In this document: one piece after another, positions 34,927 through 42,771 of the stretch
Position numbering within the stretch: the first letter of the stretch is position 1
Layout of the letters: each line of letters opens with the position of its first letter
Source of the DNA: Clostridium sp. CAG:288
Lineage (GTDB): Bacteria > Bacillota_I > Bacilli_A > RFN20 > CAG-288
DNA length: 45,521 nucleotides
NCBI GenBank assembly: GCA_000437395.1
Contig: FR898191.1
Coordinates: 1-45,521, forward strand
Reading direction: 5' to 3'
Translations under genes and position numbers: made by a program
The notes under the pieces: generated by a model
Told to the model about the DNA's origin: nothing
Databases searched by the model: none
Seen by the model: the letters and a program-made list of their open reading frames with translations, nothing else

Positions 34927-35598
34927 ATGGACATACTTGTTATAAGTAAAAATGACAACAAAAATAATTGGATTGATTCTAAAGATATTGACAACAATAT
35001 CAATGTCAATTTTTATTTTATAGAAAGTTTTGATGATTTAAATAAAATTAAAACAATTGATTTAATGAAATTTGATGCTTTTTTTATAGATATAACAGAG
35101 ATGGAAGAAAAAACATTCGATAAGATAAAACAATATTATTTTGATAATAAAGAACCACCATTTGCTTTTTATGGAGGTTATCATTGTACTATTGATATAT
35201 ACGATATTCCTCATATTTATTTTTGTCACAATATCCGTGAAAATAATAAAATCAACAAAATATTAAATAGAATTAAAAGATATAATTCTGAAAAAGTCTT
35301 TTGGTTTACTAACAACAGGAAAACTTATAGAATGAACTATTCAGAAATAAAATATATAGAATCAGACAAAAGGATTTGTCATTTATATGATAAGGATGAT
35401 AAGAAATATGATTTTTATAAAAAACTAGATGAAGTAGGTTTTGAATTAGGAAATGGATTTTTACGATGCTCAAAGTCTTTCTTAATAAATAGAGATTTTA
35501 TTGAATCTTCTAATAGCGACAAAGTTACACTAAAAGATGGCAAAGAATTTACCATAACTAGAAATTATACTTCTAACAAAAAAATACAAATAATATAA
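34927..35598 (+). CDS. Orphan LytTR response regulator with degenerate receiver
   Basis: A 223-residue protein. Residues about 122-222 are a LytTR DNA-binding domain (WFTNNRKTYRMNYSEIKYIES, FLRCSKSFLINRDFIE, FTITRNY). Residues 1-115 look like a receiver domain in outline: a strand MDILVIS and a strand FFIDIT with Asp55 at the phosphorylation position. The acidic pair after strand one (usually DDD) is absent (KNDN), and the usual late Thr/Lys are not clear, so phosphorylation is doubtful. No histidine kinase gene is adjacent. GGAAGGAAT before the ATG supports the start. Upstream, AAAAACAT is repeated at 34847 and 34857. The target is unknown. Confidence 0.8.
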   Translation: MDILVISKNDNKNNWIDSKDIDNNINVNFYFIESFDDLNKIKTIDLMKFDAFFIDITEMEEKTFDKIKQYYFDNKEPPFAFYGGYHCTIDIYDIPHIYFCHNIRENNKINKILNRIKRYNSEKVFWFTNNRKTYRMNYSEIKYIESDKRICHLYDKDDKKYDFYKKLDEVGFELGNGFLRCSKSFLINRDFIESSNSDKVTLKDGKEFTITRNYTSNKKIQII

Positions 35599-35602
35599 AG
35601 AA

Positions 35603-35848
35603 TTAATTTCTTTTCTTTGGGAAGTCACAGTCGTATCCAGTTTCTTCAATTTTTCTTTTAACTTCTTCAATATCAAGATCACCTAAATATTTTATTGTGA
35701 CTTCATTTTTTGTGTGGGATGCTTTAACGCTTTTTATATCGAAATTTTTTCTTACTATATCGTTAATATGCGTTTCACACATACCACATTTCATTCCATA
35801 TACTTTTATAACAGCAGTTTTATAATCTTTTTTCTTAAAAAATAACAT
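35603..35848 (-). CDS. Heavy-metal-associated (HMA) domain protein, CopZ-like
   Basis: An 81-residue single HMA domain (AVIKVYGMKCGMCETHINDIVR) with the metal-binding CGMC (Cys21 and Cys24) and the ending EETGYDCDF. Such proteins carry Cu(I) or a similar metal to a P-type ATPase or repressor; no ATPase gene is adjacent. The ATG is preceded by AAGGAGG. It is the only minus-strand gene right of the origin. It is divergent from the MarR gene and shares its regulatory region, and is convergent with the LytTR gene, four bases apart with no obvious terminator. Confidence 0.85.
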   Translation of the reverse strand: MLFFKKKDYKTAVIKVYGMKCGMCETHINDIVRKNFDIKSVKASHTKNEVTIKYLGDLDIEEVKRKIEETGYDCDFPKKRN

Positions 35849-35858
35849 ATTAGCCTCC

Positions 35859-35910
35859 TTGGTTAGATATAACTAACTATGTATTATATTCTTTTTATTT
35901 GTAGAATCAA
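35859..35910. promoter_or_regulatory. Divergent promoters with a shared palindromic operator
   Basis: Plus strand: TTGGTT (35859-35864), 17 bases, TATTAT (35882-35887), driving the marR operon. Minus strand: TTGATT (35905-35910), 16 bases, TATAAT (35883-35888), driving the HMA gene. The dyad GTTAG-ATATAA-CTAAC (35862-35877) fills the plus spacer and lies at the start of minus transcription. One bound dimer, probably the MarR protein, could block both. Confidence 0.65.
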
Positions 35911-35982
35911 TAAATACATATATTGATAACAAATTTATATAGTTTTAAAATTCTAATTAGGATTTTAAAAAGGAGGTATATA

Positions 35983-36414
35983 GTGAATTCAAGAGAATTT
36001 TTTTATAAGTTTGGAGTAAGTCTTTATAAGATTGATATGTATTATTCTGAATATGCTAAAAAAAGCGAAATAAAAGAAAATGAAATGTGGATTTTATATG
36101 CTTTAAACGATATGAAGGAACACAGTCAGAAAGAGATTTCAAAAACTTGGGAAATACCTAGATCGACAATTAATACAATTACAAAAGACTTAGAAAATAG
36201 AAAAATAATAGAATTAAAAAAAATAGAAGGAGAACGAAGAGAATTAATAGTTAAATTAACAGATAAGGGCAAAGAATATATCGACAGAGTATTAAAAGAC
36301 TTATACGAGATGGAAAAAAGAGTGTTTGATAGAATAAGTAAAAAGTCAGATCAAATTTTAGAAGATTTAAATAGTTTGTATCAAGAATTAGAAAATGAGA
36401 AAGAAAATGATTAA
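35983..36414 (+). CDS. MarR-family transcription regulator
   Basis: A 143-residue winged-helix protein: EMWILYALNDMKEHSQKEISK, then the recognition helix region IPRSTINTITKDLENRKIIE, the wing EGERRELIVKLTDKG and a C-terminal dimer helix. MarR proteins are usually repressors released by phenolic compounds, quinones or oxidants. The GTG start at 35983 was chosen because AAGGAGG lies six bases before it; an upstream in-frame ATG at 35923 would bury this site. The gene opens an operon with three redox enzymes and its promoter contains a palindrome, so autoregulation is likely. The inducer is unknown. Confidence 0.88.
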   Translation: MNSREFFYKFGVSLYKIDMYYSEYAKKSEIKENEMWILYALNDMKEHSQKEISKTWEIPRSTINTITKDLENRKIIELKKIEGERRELIVKLTDKGKEYIDRVLKDLYEMEKRVFDRISKKSDQILEDLNSLYQELENEKEND

Positions 36415-37273
36415 TGAAAAAATCACTTTATATAATGGAGTAAAAGTTCCAGTATTGGGTTTAGGAACATGGATGATTGAAGATGATAAAGTAAAAGAAG
36501 TTGTCCTTAATGCTTTTAAACTAGGATATCGTCATATCGATACTGCAGAGGCTTATGGAAATGAAAGAGGAGTAGGAGAAGCGATTAGAGAATCAGGATT
36601 AAAAAGAGAAGAAATTTTCTTAACTACAAAACTAATAGCTGAAGCAAAAACATATGAGGAAGCCAAAGAACAAATTGAATTATCATTTAAAAAGCTCGGC
36701 GTTGACTATATAGATTTGATGATTATACACTCACCTCAACCATGGGCTGATTTTAGAAATGTTAATCATTATTACGAAGGAAACTTAGCTGCATGGAAAG
36801 CTTTATGTGAATTTTATGAAGCTGGTAAAATAAGAGCAATCGGTGTTTCAAATTTTGAAAAAGAAGATATTGAAAATATTTTAAAACATTCTAAAGTAAA
36901 GCCTATGGTTAATCAAATATTAACACATATTTCAAACACCCAAATAAGTGTAATAAAATATTGTCAAGAAAATGGTATAGCAGTTGAAGCATATTCTCCG
37001 TTAGCTCATGGTGAAATATTAAAAAATAAAACCATAAAAGAGATAGCTGATAGATTGAATGTATCCATAGCTCAACTTTCCATTAGATACACGTTAGAAT
37101 TAGGTTTGATATCTTTGCCAAAAGCTACAAGCGTTGAACATTTAAAAGATAATTTAGATGTAAATTTTAAAATATCTAGTGGCGATATGAAAAAGTTAAT
37201 AGAATTAGATAAGATTGAAAACTATGGAGATTATTCTTTCTTCCCAGTTTTTTCAGGGAAATTAAAGGAGTAA
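36407..37273 (+). CDS. Aldo/keto reductase
   Basis: A 288-residue NADPH-dependent reductase. The catalytic tetrad can be seen: Asp and Tyr in YRHIDTAEAYGNE, Lys in FLTTKL and His in MIIHSPQP. The nucleotide-binding end has IRAIGVSNFE and SLPKATSVEHLKDN. These enzymes reduce aldehydes, methylglyoxal or quinone-type carbonyls to alcohols. The coding start is uncertain: ATG at 36407 (MINEKITLYNG, the usual family start) or 36395; both overlap the end of marR, so the genes are coupled. There is no strong ribosome binding site of its own. Confidence 0.92.
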   Translation: MINEKITLYNGVKVPVLGLGTWMIEDDKVKEVVLNAFKLGYRHIDTAEAYGNERGVGEAIRESGLKREEIFLTTKLIAEAKTYEEAKEQIELSFKKLGVDYIDLMIIHSPQPWADFRNVNHYYEGNLAAWKALCEFYEAGKIRAIGVSNFEKEDIENILKHSKVKPMVNQILTHISNTQISVIKYCQENGIAVEAYSPLAHGEILKNKTIKEIADRLNVSIAQLSIRYTLELGLISLPKATSVEHLKDNLDVNFKISSGDMKKLIELDKIENYGDYSFFPVFSGKLKE

Positions 37274-37275
37274 AT

Positions 37276-37806
37276 ATGAAAAATATAACAGTTATTTCTT
37301 CTTCATTAAGAGAAGGAAGCAATTCAGAAATTTTAGCTAAAGCTTTTGTAGACGGTGCAAAAAAGAATAATGAAGTTAAATATATTTCATTAAAAGACAT
37401 TAAATTGAATTTTTGTAAAGGTTGCTTAGCATGTCAAAAAATAAACAAGTGCGTAATTGATGATGACGTAAACTCATTATTAGACATTATTTCAAATTCA
37501 GATATATTAGTGTTTGCAACACCTGTTTATTATTATGGAATGGCTGGTCAATTAAAAACTTTTCTAGATAGATTGAACGCTTTGTATTCGAGAAAAAACA
37601 AATTTAAAGAAGTGTATCTTTTAGCAACGTGTGCCGATGTTGATAAAAACGCTCTCGATAAAACAATCGTATCTTTAAGCGGTTGGATAGAGTGTTTTGA
37701 AGGTGTTGAGCTAAAGAAAAGCTATTTAGCTACAAGCACTGATGCACCAAGAAGCGTTAGTAAAAAAAATATAAATGAAGTATATAAATTAGGAGAAAAT
37801 ATATAA
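37276..37806 (+). CDS. NAD(P)H-dependent flavodoxin-like reductase
   Basis: A 176-residue flavodoxin-fold protein. The FMN phosphate loop is SSSLREGSNSE, the flavin-facing loop is ATPVYYYGMAGQLKTFLDR, and a cysteine group FCKGCLACQKINKC is typical of the multimeric flavodoxin/iron-sulfur flavoprotein-like group. It probably reduces quinones, azo compounds or an electron carrier. It begins 2 bases after the reductase gene, with AAAGGAG inside the end of that gene, and is followed 2 bases later by the CMD-cupin gene, so it is the middle gene of the marR operon. The true substrate is not visible. Confidence 0.88.
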   Translation: MKNITVISSSLREGSNSEILAKAFVDGAKKNNEVKYISLKDIKLNFCKGCLACQKINKCVIDDDVNSLLDIISNSDILVFATPVYYYGMAGQLKTFLDRLNALYSRKNKFKEVYLLATCADVDKNALDKTIVSLSGWIECFEGVELKKSYLATSTDAPRSVSKKNINEVYKLGENI

Positions 37807-37808
37807 TT

Positions 37809-38567
37809 ATGAAAGAAAAAATAGTTCAAACAGCAGGTAGAGATCGATTAAACGCCTTTGCCAAAGAATTTGCTCATTATAATGATGATGTCTTATTTGG
37901 TGAAAACTGGAATAATGAAGACATATCTTTAAAGACACGTTGCATCGTTACTCTTACAGCTTTAATTAGCATGGGAATAACAGATTCATCACTTAAATTT
38001 CATTTATTAAATGCAAAGAAAAATGGTGTTACAAAAAAAGAAATTGCGGCAATAATAACACACATTGCTTTTTATAGTGGTTGGCCAAAAGCATGGGCTA
38101 GCTTTAATTTAGCTAAAGAAATATGGTGTGAAAAAAGCGAAAATGATGATTTATCTAGTTACGCTGATTCAATTCTATTCCCAGTAGGTGATGAAAATGT
38201 AGGATTTAATAAGTATTTTACCGGGAAAAGTTATTTAGCACCTATTTCATTAGATCAAGTAAAAGTATTTAATGTTACTTTTGAACCAGGATGTAGAAAT
38301 TTTTGGCACATACATAACGCTTCTAACGGCGGTGGTCAAATATTAATTTGCGTCGGTGGACTTGGATATTATCAAGAAGAAGGAAAAGAAGCTGTTAAGA
38401 TTCAACCTGGAGATGTTATCAATATCAAAGCAGGTGTTAAACATTGGCATGGTGCAAGAAAAGAATCATATTTTTCACATTTAGCAATTGAAGTTCCTGG
38501 TGAAAATACTTCTACAACTTGGTGTGAAGAAGTGAGCGATGAAGAATATTCAAAACTTGAAGATTAA
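37809..38567 (+). CDS. Carboxymuconolactone decarboxylase-like and cupin fusion protein
   Basis: A 252-residue two-domain protein. Residues about 20-105 are a CMD/AhpD-like helical domain (LKTRCIVTLTALISMGI, KKEIAAIITHIAFYSGWPKAW) without the CxxC of AhpD, so peroxidase activity by that mechanism is unlikely. Residues about 150-230 are a cupin with metal-type His167 and His169 (FWHIHNA), Gln177, and His212/His214 (VKHWHGA). Fusions of these two folds occur in several gut and lactic bacteria beside aldo/keto reductases, as here. The reaction is not known. It is the last gene of the marR operon, with no clear terminator after it. Confidence 0.85.
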   Translation: MKEKIVQTAGRDRLNAFAKEFAHYNDDVLFGENWNNEDISLKTRCIVTLTALISMGITDSSLKFHLLNAKKNGVTKKEIAAIITHIAFYSGWPKAWASFNLAKEIWCEKSENDDLSSYADSILFPVGDENVGFNKYFTGKSYLAPISLDQVKVFNVTFEPGCRNFWHIHNASNGGGQILICVGGLGYYQEEGKEAVKIQPGDVINIKAGVKHWHGARKESYFSHLAIEVPGENTSTTWCEEVSDEEYSKLED

Positions 38568-38603
38568 TCGTATTTTTTATTAATTCTTATATTTATTATT
38601 ATC

Positions 38604-38632
38604 TTGACTTAAATATACCTTTCATATATAAT
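38604..38632 (+). promoter_or_regulatory. rpmH promoter
   Basis: TTGACT (38604-38609), a 17-base spacer and TATAAT (38627-38632). This is one of the best sigma-A promoters in the window, as expected for a ribosomal protein gene. GGAGG at 38661-38665 is the ribosome binding site. Confidence 0.85.
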
Positions 38633-38674
38633 ATCCAACGCGTGTAATTTATTTTCACATGGAGGTGTATAGCA

Positions 38675-38809
38675 ATGAAAAGAACTTATCAACCAAGCAA
38701 ACGCAAACACCAATCCGTCAATGGATTCAGAGCTCGTATGGCTACTCCAAGCGGTCGTAAAGTAATCGCTCGTCGTAGACACAAGGGCAGAAAAGTCTTA
38801 TCCGCCTAA
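38675..38809 (+). CDS. rpmH: 50S ribosomal protein L34
   Basis: A 44-residue, very basic protein translated from the ATG at 38675, with the complete L34 sequence pattern: MKRTYQPSKRKHQSVNGFRA at the start, then ATPSGRKVIARRRHKGRKVL. Length is exactly that of L34. It has a strong promoter and GGAGG upstream and an intrinsic terminator directly after it. Codon use is notably richer in CGT/CGC arginine codons than in nearby genes, as in highly expressed genes. rnpA follows, the usual order. Confidence 0.97.
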   Translation: MKRTYQPSKRKHQSVNGFRARMATPSGRKVIARRRHKGRKVLSA

Positions 38810-38823
38810 TTAGACAGATGGTT

Positions 38824-38853
38824 AAACCACTAGCAAAAAACTAGTGGTTTTTT
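38824..38853 (+). terminator. Intrinsic terminator or attenuator between rpmH and rnpA
   Basis: AAACCACTAG/CTAGTGGTTT, perfect 10-bp arms, loop of seven bases, then a run of T. It ends about 15 bases before the rnpA start. No separate rnpA promoter is seen, so partial read-through probably sets the low level of RnpA. Confidence 0.85.
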
Positions 38854-38868
38854 AAAAAGGAAAAGAAA

Positions 38869-39195
38869 ATGAAGAAGCAGAATAGATTGTTGGTATCAAA
38901 ACAATTTAAAAACGTAATTGAAAACAGAAAAAGAATTAGAAATGATTGTTTTACAATATATGTTAAAGAAAATGATGTAGGATATCTTAGAGTAGGCCTT
39001 TCAGTTAGTAAAAGAATAGGCAAAGCTCATGTAAGAGTAAAAATTCGCCGACAAATTCGCGCAATCTTCGATTTATTGAATATATTTGACTCCAACTATG
39101 ATATAGTTGTAGTTGCAAATCCTAATTTCGTAGAGAAGGATTTCCAAACATTGAGAACAATGCTTGAAAAAGCTGTTCATACATTAATCAAATAG
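38869..39195 (+). CDS. rnpA: Ribonuclease P protein component
   Basis: A 108-residue basic protein that binds the RNase P RNA and helps cut 5' leaders from tRNA precursors. The family pattern is visible: LLVSKQFKNVIENRKRI, RVGLSVSKRIGKAHVRVKIRRQIR (the RNR-type motif region), and DIVVVANPNF. Length is slightly short of the average. AAAAGGAAAAG precedes the ATG. Its own start lies just after the rpmH terminator, and yidC follows after 11 bases. Confidence 0.95.
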   Translation: MKKQNRLLVSKQFKNVIENRKRIRNDCFTIYVKENDVGYLRVGLSVSKRIGKAHVRVKIRRQIRAIFDLLNIFDSNYDIVVVANPNFVEKDFQTLRTMLEKAVHTLIK

Positions 39196-39206
39196 GAGGA
39201 AGAGCG

Positions 39207-40670
39207 ATGAAGAAATTCGCTAAAAAATTACTTGCCTTTGCAGGCGTCGCTTTTACTGCTGTTGCTCTTACAAGTTGTACTAAGTCTTTTTGTAGTGTTC
39301 AAGATAGAGCCAACAATATGGCTAACTATGAAAAAACTAACTTAGAAAAAATCAATAAAGAAGCTGAAAAAAATGGCTATCTTATTGCACAACCATTATT
39401 TAACAAATTTATTGAGTTAAAGGTTGATGCTTACATTGAAGAAGTTGAACAAAACGCCAATGGTGAACCATTTGCTTATGTTAGTACAGGTGATGATGCT
39501 GAAGAAGCACTTGCTTATAAGCGCAATATTAGTAAATTTGCAGGCTTAAATGAAAAAGGTAAAAATGAATTGTGGTATAACTACGATAAGTGGTATGCAG
39601 AATTTATTAACTTACCAGCACCAACAAATTATACTGTGGGTGACGAACAAACAATGACTGAAATAACTTTTGGTGGTCCAGCTTATGCTCCAACAAGAGC
39701 TTATGTCAATTATTACAAGAAAACATTAGCTAACGCTGTTGCAAATAATAGAGCTTGCTTAACACCAGAGTCAGGCATTTACGGTCAAGGAAGCAATCAA
39801 GTTTATATTGAAGGAAAGACTTGGAAACAAGCCTTTTCTGAATATGGTCCAATTGAAGGATTATTAGTTTATCCAATCGGTTGCTTATTGCATTACTTAA
39901 CAAAAGCTTTTGGAACCTCTGGTTGGGGACAAGTTGCTGCTATTCTTATTGTTACTTTAATCGTTAGAGTAGTAATTATTGCTGCAACATTCTCATCTAC
40001 ATTATCTCAATCGAGAATGAGTGAGTTAAAGCCAGAATTAGATGCTTTGCAAAACAAGTATCCTCATTCAAATACAAACCAATACGAAAAACAACAATTA
40101 GCTCAAGAACAAATGAAGTTGTATAAAAAGAATAAGATTCATCCATTTAGACAAATCTTAGTCATGTTTATTCAATTCCCAGTATTTATCGCTGTTTGGG
40201 GCGCAATGCAAGGCTCAGCAATATTAACTCAAGGTAGCGTTTTCGGATTACAACTTACAACAGTTACATCTAACGCTATTATGGCAGCTAACTCTGAAAC
40301 ACCATTTGCTATTGTTCTTATTATTATGATGTCCATTGCTCAATTCATTTCTAGTAAGTTACCAACATGGTTCCAAAACTGGAAAGGAAAGAAATATTCT
40401 ACCGTTACAGTTAAAAACGAAGCTGTTGAGAAACAAAACCAATCTATGAAAATGATGTCTACAGTAATGTTAGTTGTCATCATATTCATGGGCTTTACAC
40501 TTCCAGCTGCAATGGGTATTTATTGGTTTATCGGTGCTATTATTTCTATTGCTCAAACACTCATTATGGAAGCAGTTCAAACTCATAATCGTCATAAGAG
40601 TGGAAAAGGTCCAGGTGCCAAAATAAGTAATAGACCAAATAGTATTATTAGAAGAGGTAAGAAACTATGA
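39207..40670 (+). CDS. yidC: Membrane protein insertase YidC with lipobox and large outer domain
   Basis: Inserts membrane proteins alone or with SecYEG. A lipoprotein signal (LTSC, Cys24) opens the 487-residue protein. Residues 25-210 are a polar outer region not found in the short, roughly 260-residue YidC/SpoIIIJ proteins of most Bacillota. The insertase core begins near 212: EYGPIEGLLVYPIGCLLHYL, the hydrophilic-groove Arg254 (TLIVRVVII), the cytoplasmic hairpin (about 268-312, ELKPELDALQNKYP), FIQFPVFIAVWGAM and two more helices ending in AAMGIYWFIGAIISIAQ. The tail is basic (RPNSIIRRGKKL), fit for ribosome contact. GGAGG precedes the ATG. The TGA overlaps the jag start by four bases. 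Confidence 0.94.
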   Translation: MKKFAKKLLAFAGVAFTAVALTSCTKSFCSVQDRANNMANYEKTNLEKINKEAEKNGYLIAQPLFNKFIELKVDAYIEEVEQNANGEPFAYVSTGDDAEEALAYKRNISKFAGLNEKGKNELWYNYDKWYAEFINLPAPTNYTVGDEQTMTEITFGGPAYAPTRAYVNYYKKTLANAVANNRACLTPESGIYGQGSNQVYIEGKTWKQAFSEYGPIEGLLVYPIGCLLHYLTKAFGTSGWGQVAAILIVTLIVRVVIIAATFSSTLSQSRMSELKPELDALQNKYPHSNTNQYEKQQLAQEQMKLYKKNKIHPFRQILVMFIQFPVFIAVWGAMQGSAILTQGSVFGLQLTTVTSNAIMAANSETPFAIVLIIMMSIAQFISSKLPTWFQNWKGKKYSTVTVKNEAVEKQNQSMKMMSTVMLVVIIFMGFTLPAAMGIYWFIGAIISIAQTLIMEAVQTHNRHKSGKGPGAKISNRPNSIIRRGKKL

Positions 40671-41299
40671 ATAAATACGAAGCCAAAAATTTAGAAGAAG
40701 TACTTGCTAAGGCAAGTGAAGCAGAAGGCGTTGCAGTAGAAGCTCTTAAATATGTTGTTTTAAGCGAAACAAAAGGTCTCTTTTCTAAAAAAATTGAAAT
40801 CGGTGTATTTGGATTATCAGATGTAATCGAATATGTTTCTGACTATTTGATAAAAGTGTTAGATTCAGTTGGCGTTAAAGCAACAACACAAGTTTCTTTA
40901 AGTGACGATGTTATCAACATTAGTTTTGTCAGTGATCAAACACCAAGAATTATTGGTAAAAATGGCGAAACATTAAAAGCTTTAAATGAACTTGCTAGAT
41001 CAGCATCTTATGTTAAATTTAACGAACATTATAGAATTTTACTTAACGCTGATGGCTACAAAGACAAGAAATATGAAAAGCTTGTTAATATGGCAATGAG
41101 AATTGCACGTGACGTAAAAAGAACCGGCGTCACGGCTAATCTTGATCCAATGACATCAGATGAAAGAAGAGTTATTCATAACGCTTTAGCTAATGATGCT
41201 CACATTAAAACAGTTTCTGTCGGCGTTGGAAGAGATAGACACTTAACAATTCAATATGTTAAAGTTGCTCCTACACCTTTAGATGAAACAAAAGAATAA
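40667..41299 (+). CDS. jag: Jag/KhpB RNA-binding protein
   Basis: A 210-residue protein with a Jag-N domain (EAKNLEEVLAKASEAEGV, then SETKGLFSKKIEIGVFG), a KH domain with PRIIGKNGETLKALNELA, and a C-terminal R3H domain (MTSDERRVIHNALAND). KhpB binds small and messenger RNAs and affects cell elongation in streptococci. It follows yidC in nearly all Bacillota, and here their ends overlap by four bases (ATGA). The R3H Arg and His are intact. A strong terminator follows. Confidence 0.94.
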   Translation: MNKYEAKNLEEVLAKASEAEGVAVEALKYVVLSETKGLFSKKIEIGVFGLSDVIEYVSDYLIKVLDSVGVKATTQVSLSDDVINISFVSDQTPRIIGKNGETLKALNELARSASYVKFNEHYRILLNADGYKDKKYEKLVNMAMRIARDVKRTGVTANLDPMTSDERRVIHNALANDAHIKTVSVGVGRDRHLTIQYVKVAPTPLDETKE

Positions 41300-41310
41300 A
41301 AAAGTTATTG

Positions 41311-41343
41311 CTGCTAAGAATGTTATCGTTCTTAGCAGTTTTT
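41311..41343 (+). terminator. Intrinsic terminator after jag
   Basis: CTGCTAAGAA (41311-41320) pairs with TTCTTAGCAG (41329-41338), loop of eight, then TTTTT. Confidence 0.92.
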
Positions 41344-41385
41344 CTTTTATATATAAATTTCTATTTGTCGATTAATAATAATAAA

Positions 41386-41414
41386 TTGTATACGAACTTT
41401 AACTAATATATAAT
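41386..41414 (+). promoter_or_regulatory. Promoter of the mnmE operon
   Basis: TTGTAT (41386-41391), 17 bases, TATAAT (41409-41414). GAAAGAAGGA before the mnmE ATG is the ribosome binding site. Confidence 0.65.
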
Positions 41415-41444
41415 TAATTGAATTTAAAGAAAGAAGGATAGAAT

Positions 41445-42770
41445 ATGTTCATTTTTGATACTATAGTTGCTGAAGCAACAGCACCATTTGAATCAGCACT
41501 TTCAATTGTTAGATTATCAGGGACCAAAACTAATGAAATCTTAGAAAGATTGACCAAAAAAAGCATAGATCAATTCAAACCAAGAATGACATATAACAGA
41601 AATATATATACTGTTGATCACAAAAAAATAGACAATGCTGTTATAGTTTATTTTGAAAAAGGAAAATCTTTTACAGGAGAAGAATCAGCAGAATTTTACG
41701 TCCATGGATCAAGGATTATTGTTAATGAATTAATAGATACAATAATAACTTTAGGTGCTAGAAGAGCAGAAGGTGGAGAATTCACAGCAAAAGCTTATTA
41801 TAATGGCAGAATGTCTTTAGTAGAGGCTGAAGCTATCAACGAAATAATCAAAGCCAAAACAACAAAAGGAAAGGACTTAGCTTTAAAAACACTTTCTGGA
41901 GAAAATAGAGAAAAGATAGAGAATATTAGAACAGAGCTTTTAGACATCATGGCTCGTATTGAAGTAGATATAGATTATCCAGAATACGATGATGAAGAAG
42001 CAATATTTGAAAAGCTCAAAATAGACTTGCCAATAATATCGCAAAAAGTTAAATCGTTATGTGCTGACTCGAAGTCAGCTTTATATTATTTAACAGGTAT
42101 AAAGGTTGCGTTAGTTGGAAGACCTAATGTTGGTAAATCAACAATATTAAATTCTTTATTGGGTTATGATAAAGCTATAGTTACTAATATTCCAGGTACA
42201 ACAAGGGATGTTGTCGAAGGTGAAAAAAACATTAATGGTGTTTTATATAAATTCTTTGATACAGCAGGAATACGTGATAATCCTGATCCAATAGAAAAAA
42301 TTGGAATTGAAAAAAGTCACGATACTATAAAAGATGCAGATATTATTTTATATATTTACGATAAGTTTGATGTAGAAGAATATAAAGATATTTTAATAGA
42401 ATCAAACGATAAACCAGTTGTTAAAGTTCAAAACAAAAATGATATAAATAGCGTTGATAAAGAAAACGATATAAGTATTTCTGCTACATCAAAAAAAGTG
42501 AATGTAATATATGAAATAATTAATAAAAGATTAGATATAAGAGAAACAGTTGAAGGCGGTTTTGCTTCAAAGAGAGATTTAGATTTGTTAGATTCTTTTT
42601 CAAAGCAATTATCAGAAGCGGTTTTTAACATTGAAGAAGGAATGACAATAGATGTTATAGAAACAATGCTTTTAAACTCAACTCATAAACTCGATGAACT
42701 TTTAGGTAACAATCAAACAATGGAAGATTTGTATTCAACAGTCTTTGCAAAGTTCTGTGTAGGTAAATAA
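41445..42770 (+). CDS. mnmE: tRNA uridine modification GTPase MnmE
   Basis: With MnmG it makes the cmnm5U/nm5U modification at tRNA wobble position 34. The 441 residues hold an N-terminal folate-binding domain (DTIVAEATAPFESALSIVRLSG), a helical part, and an inserted G domain: G1 GRPNVGKS (225-232), G2 GTTRD, G3 DTAG (272-275) and a G4-like QNKND. The C-terminal motif FCVGK carries Cys438. It is complete and of normal length. Its usual partner mnmG does not follow; tatD starts one base after its stop. The gene has its own promoter. Confidence 0.96.
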   Translation: MFIFDTIVAEATAPFESALSIVRLSGTKTNEILERLTKKSIDQFKPRMTYNRNIYTVDHKKIDNAVIVYFEKGKSFTGEESAEFYVHGSRIIVNELIDTIITLGARRAEGGEFTAKAYYNGRMSLVEAEAINEIIKAKTTKGKDLALKTLSGENREKIENIRTELLDIMARIEVDIDYPEYDDEEAIFEKLKIDLPIISQKVKSLCADSKSALYYLTGIKVALVGRPNVGKSTILNSLLGYDKAIVTNIPGTTRDVVEGEKNINGVLYKFFDTAGIRDNPDPIEKIGIEKSHDTIKDADIILYIYDKFDVEEYKDILIESNDKPVVKVQNKNDINSVDKENDISISATSKKVNVIYEIINKRLDIRETVEGGFASKRDLDLLDSFSKQLSEAVFNIEEGMTIDVIETMLLNSTHKLDELLGNNQTMEDLYSTVFAKFCVGK

Positions 42771-42771
42771 A

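Noticed and set aside
35923..35982. Twenty extra residues at the start of the MarR protein
   Set aside because: The stretch contains the AAGGAGG that fits the GTG at 35983, so the longer start is unlikely.
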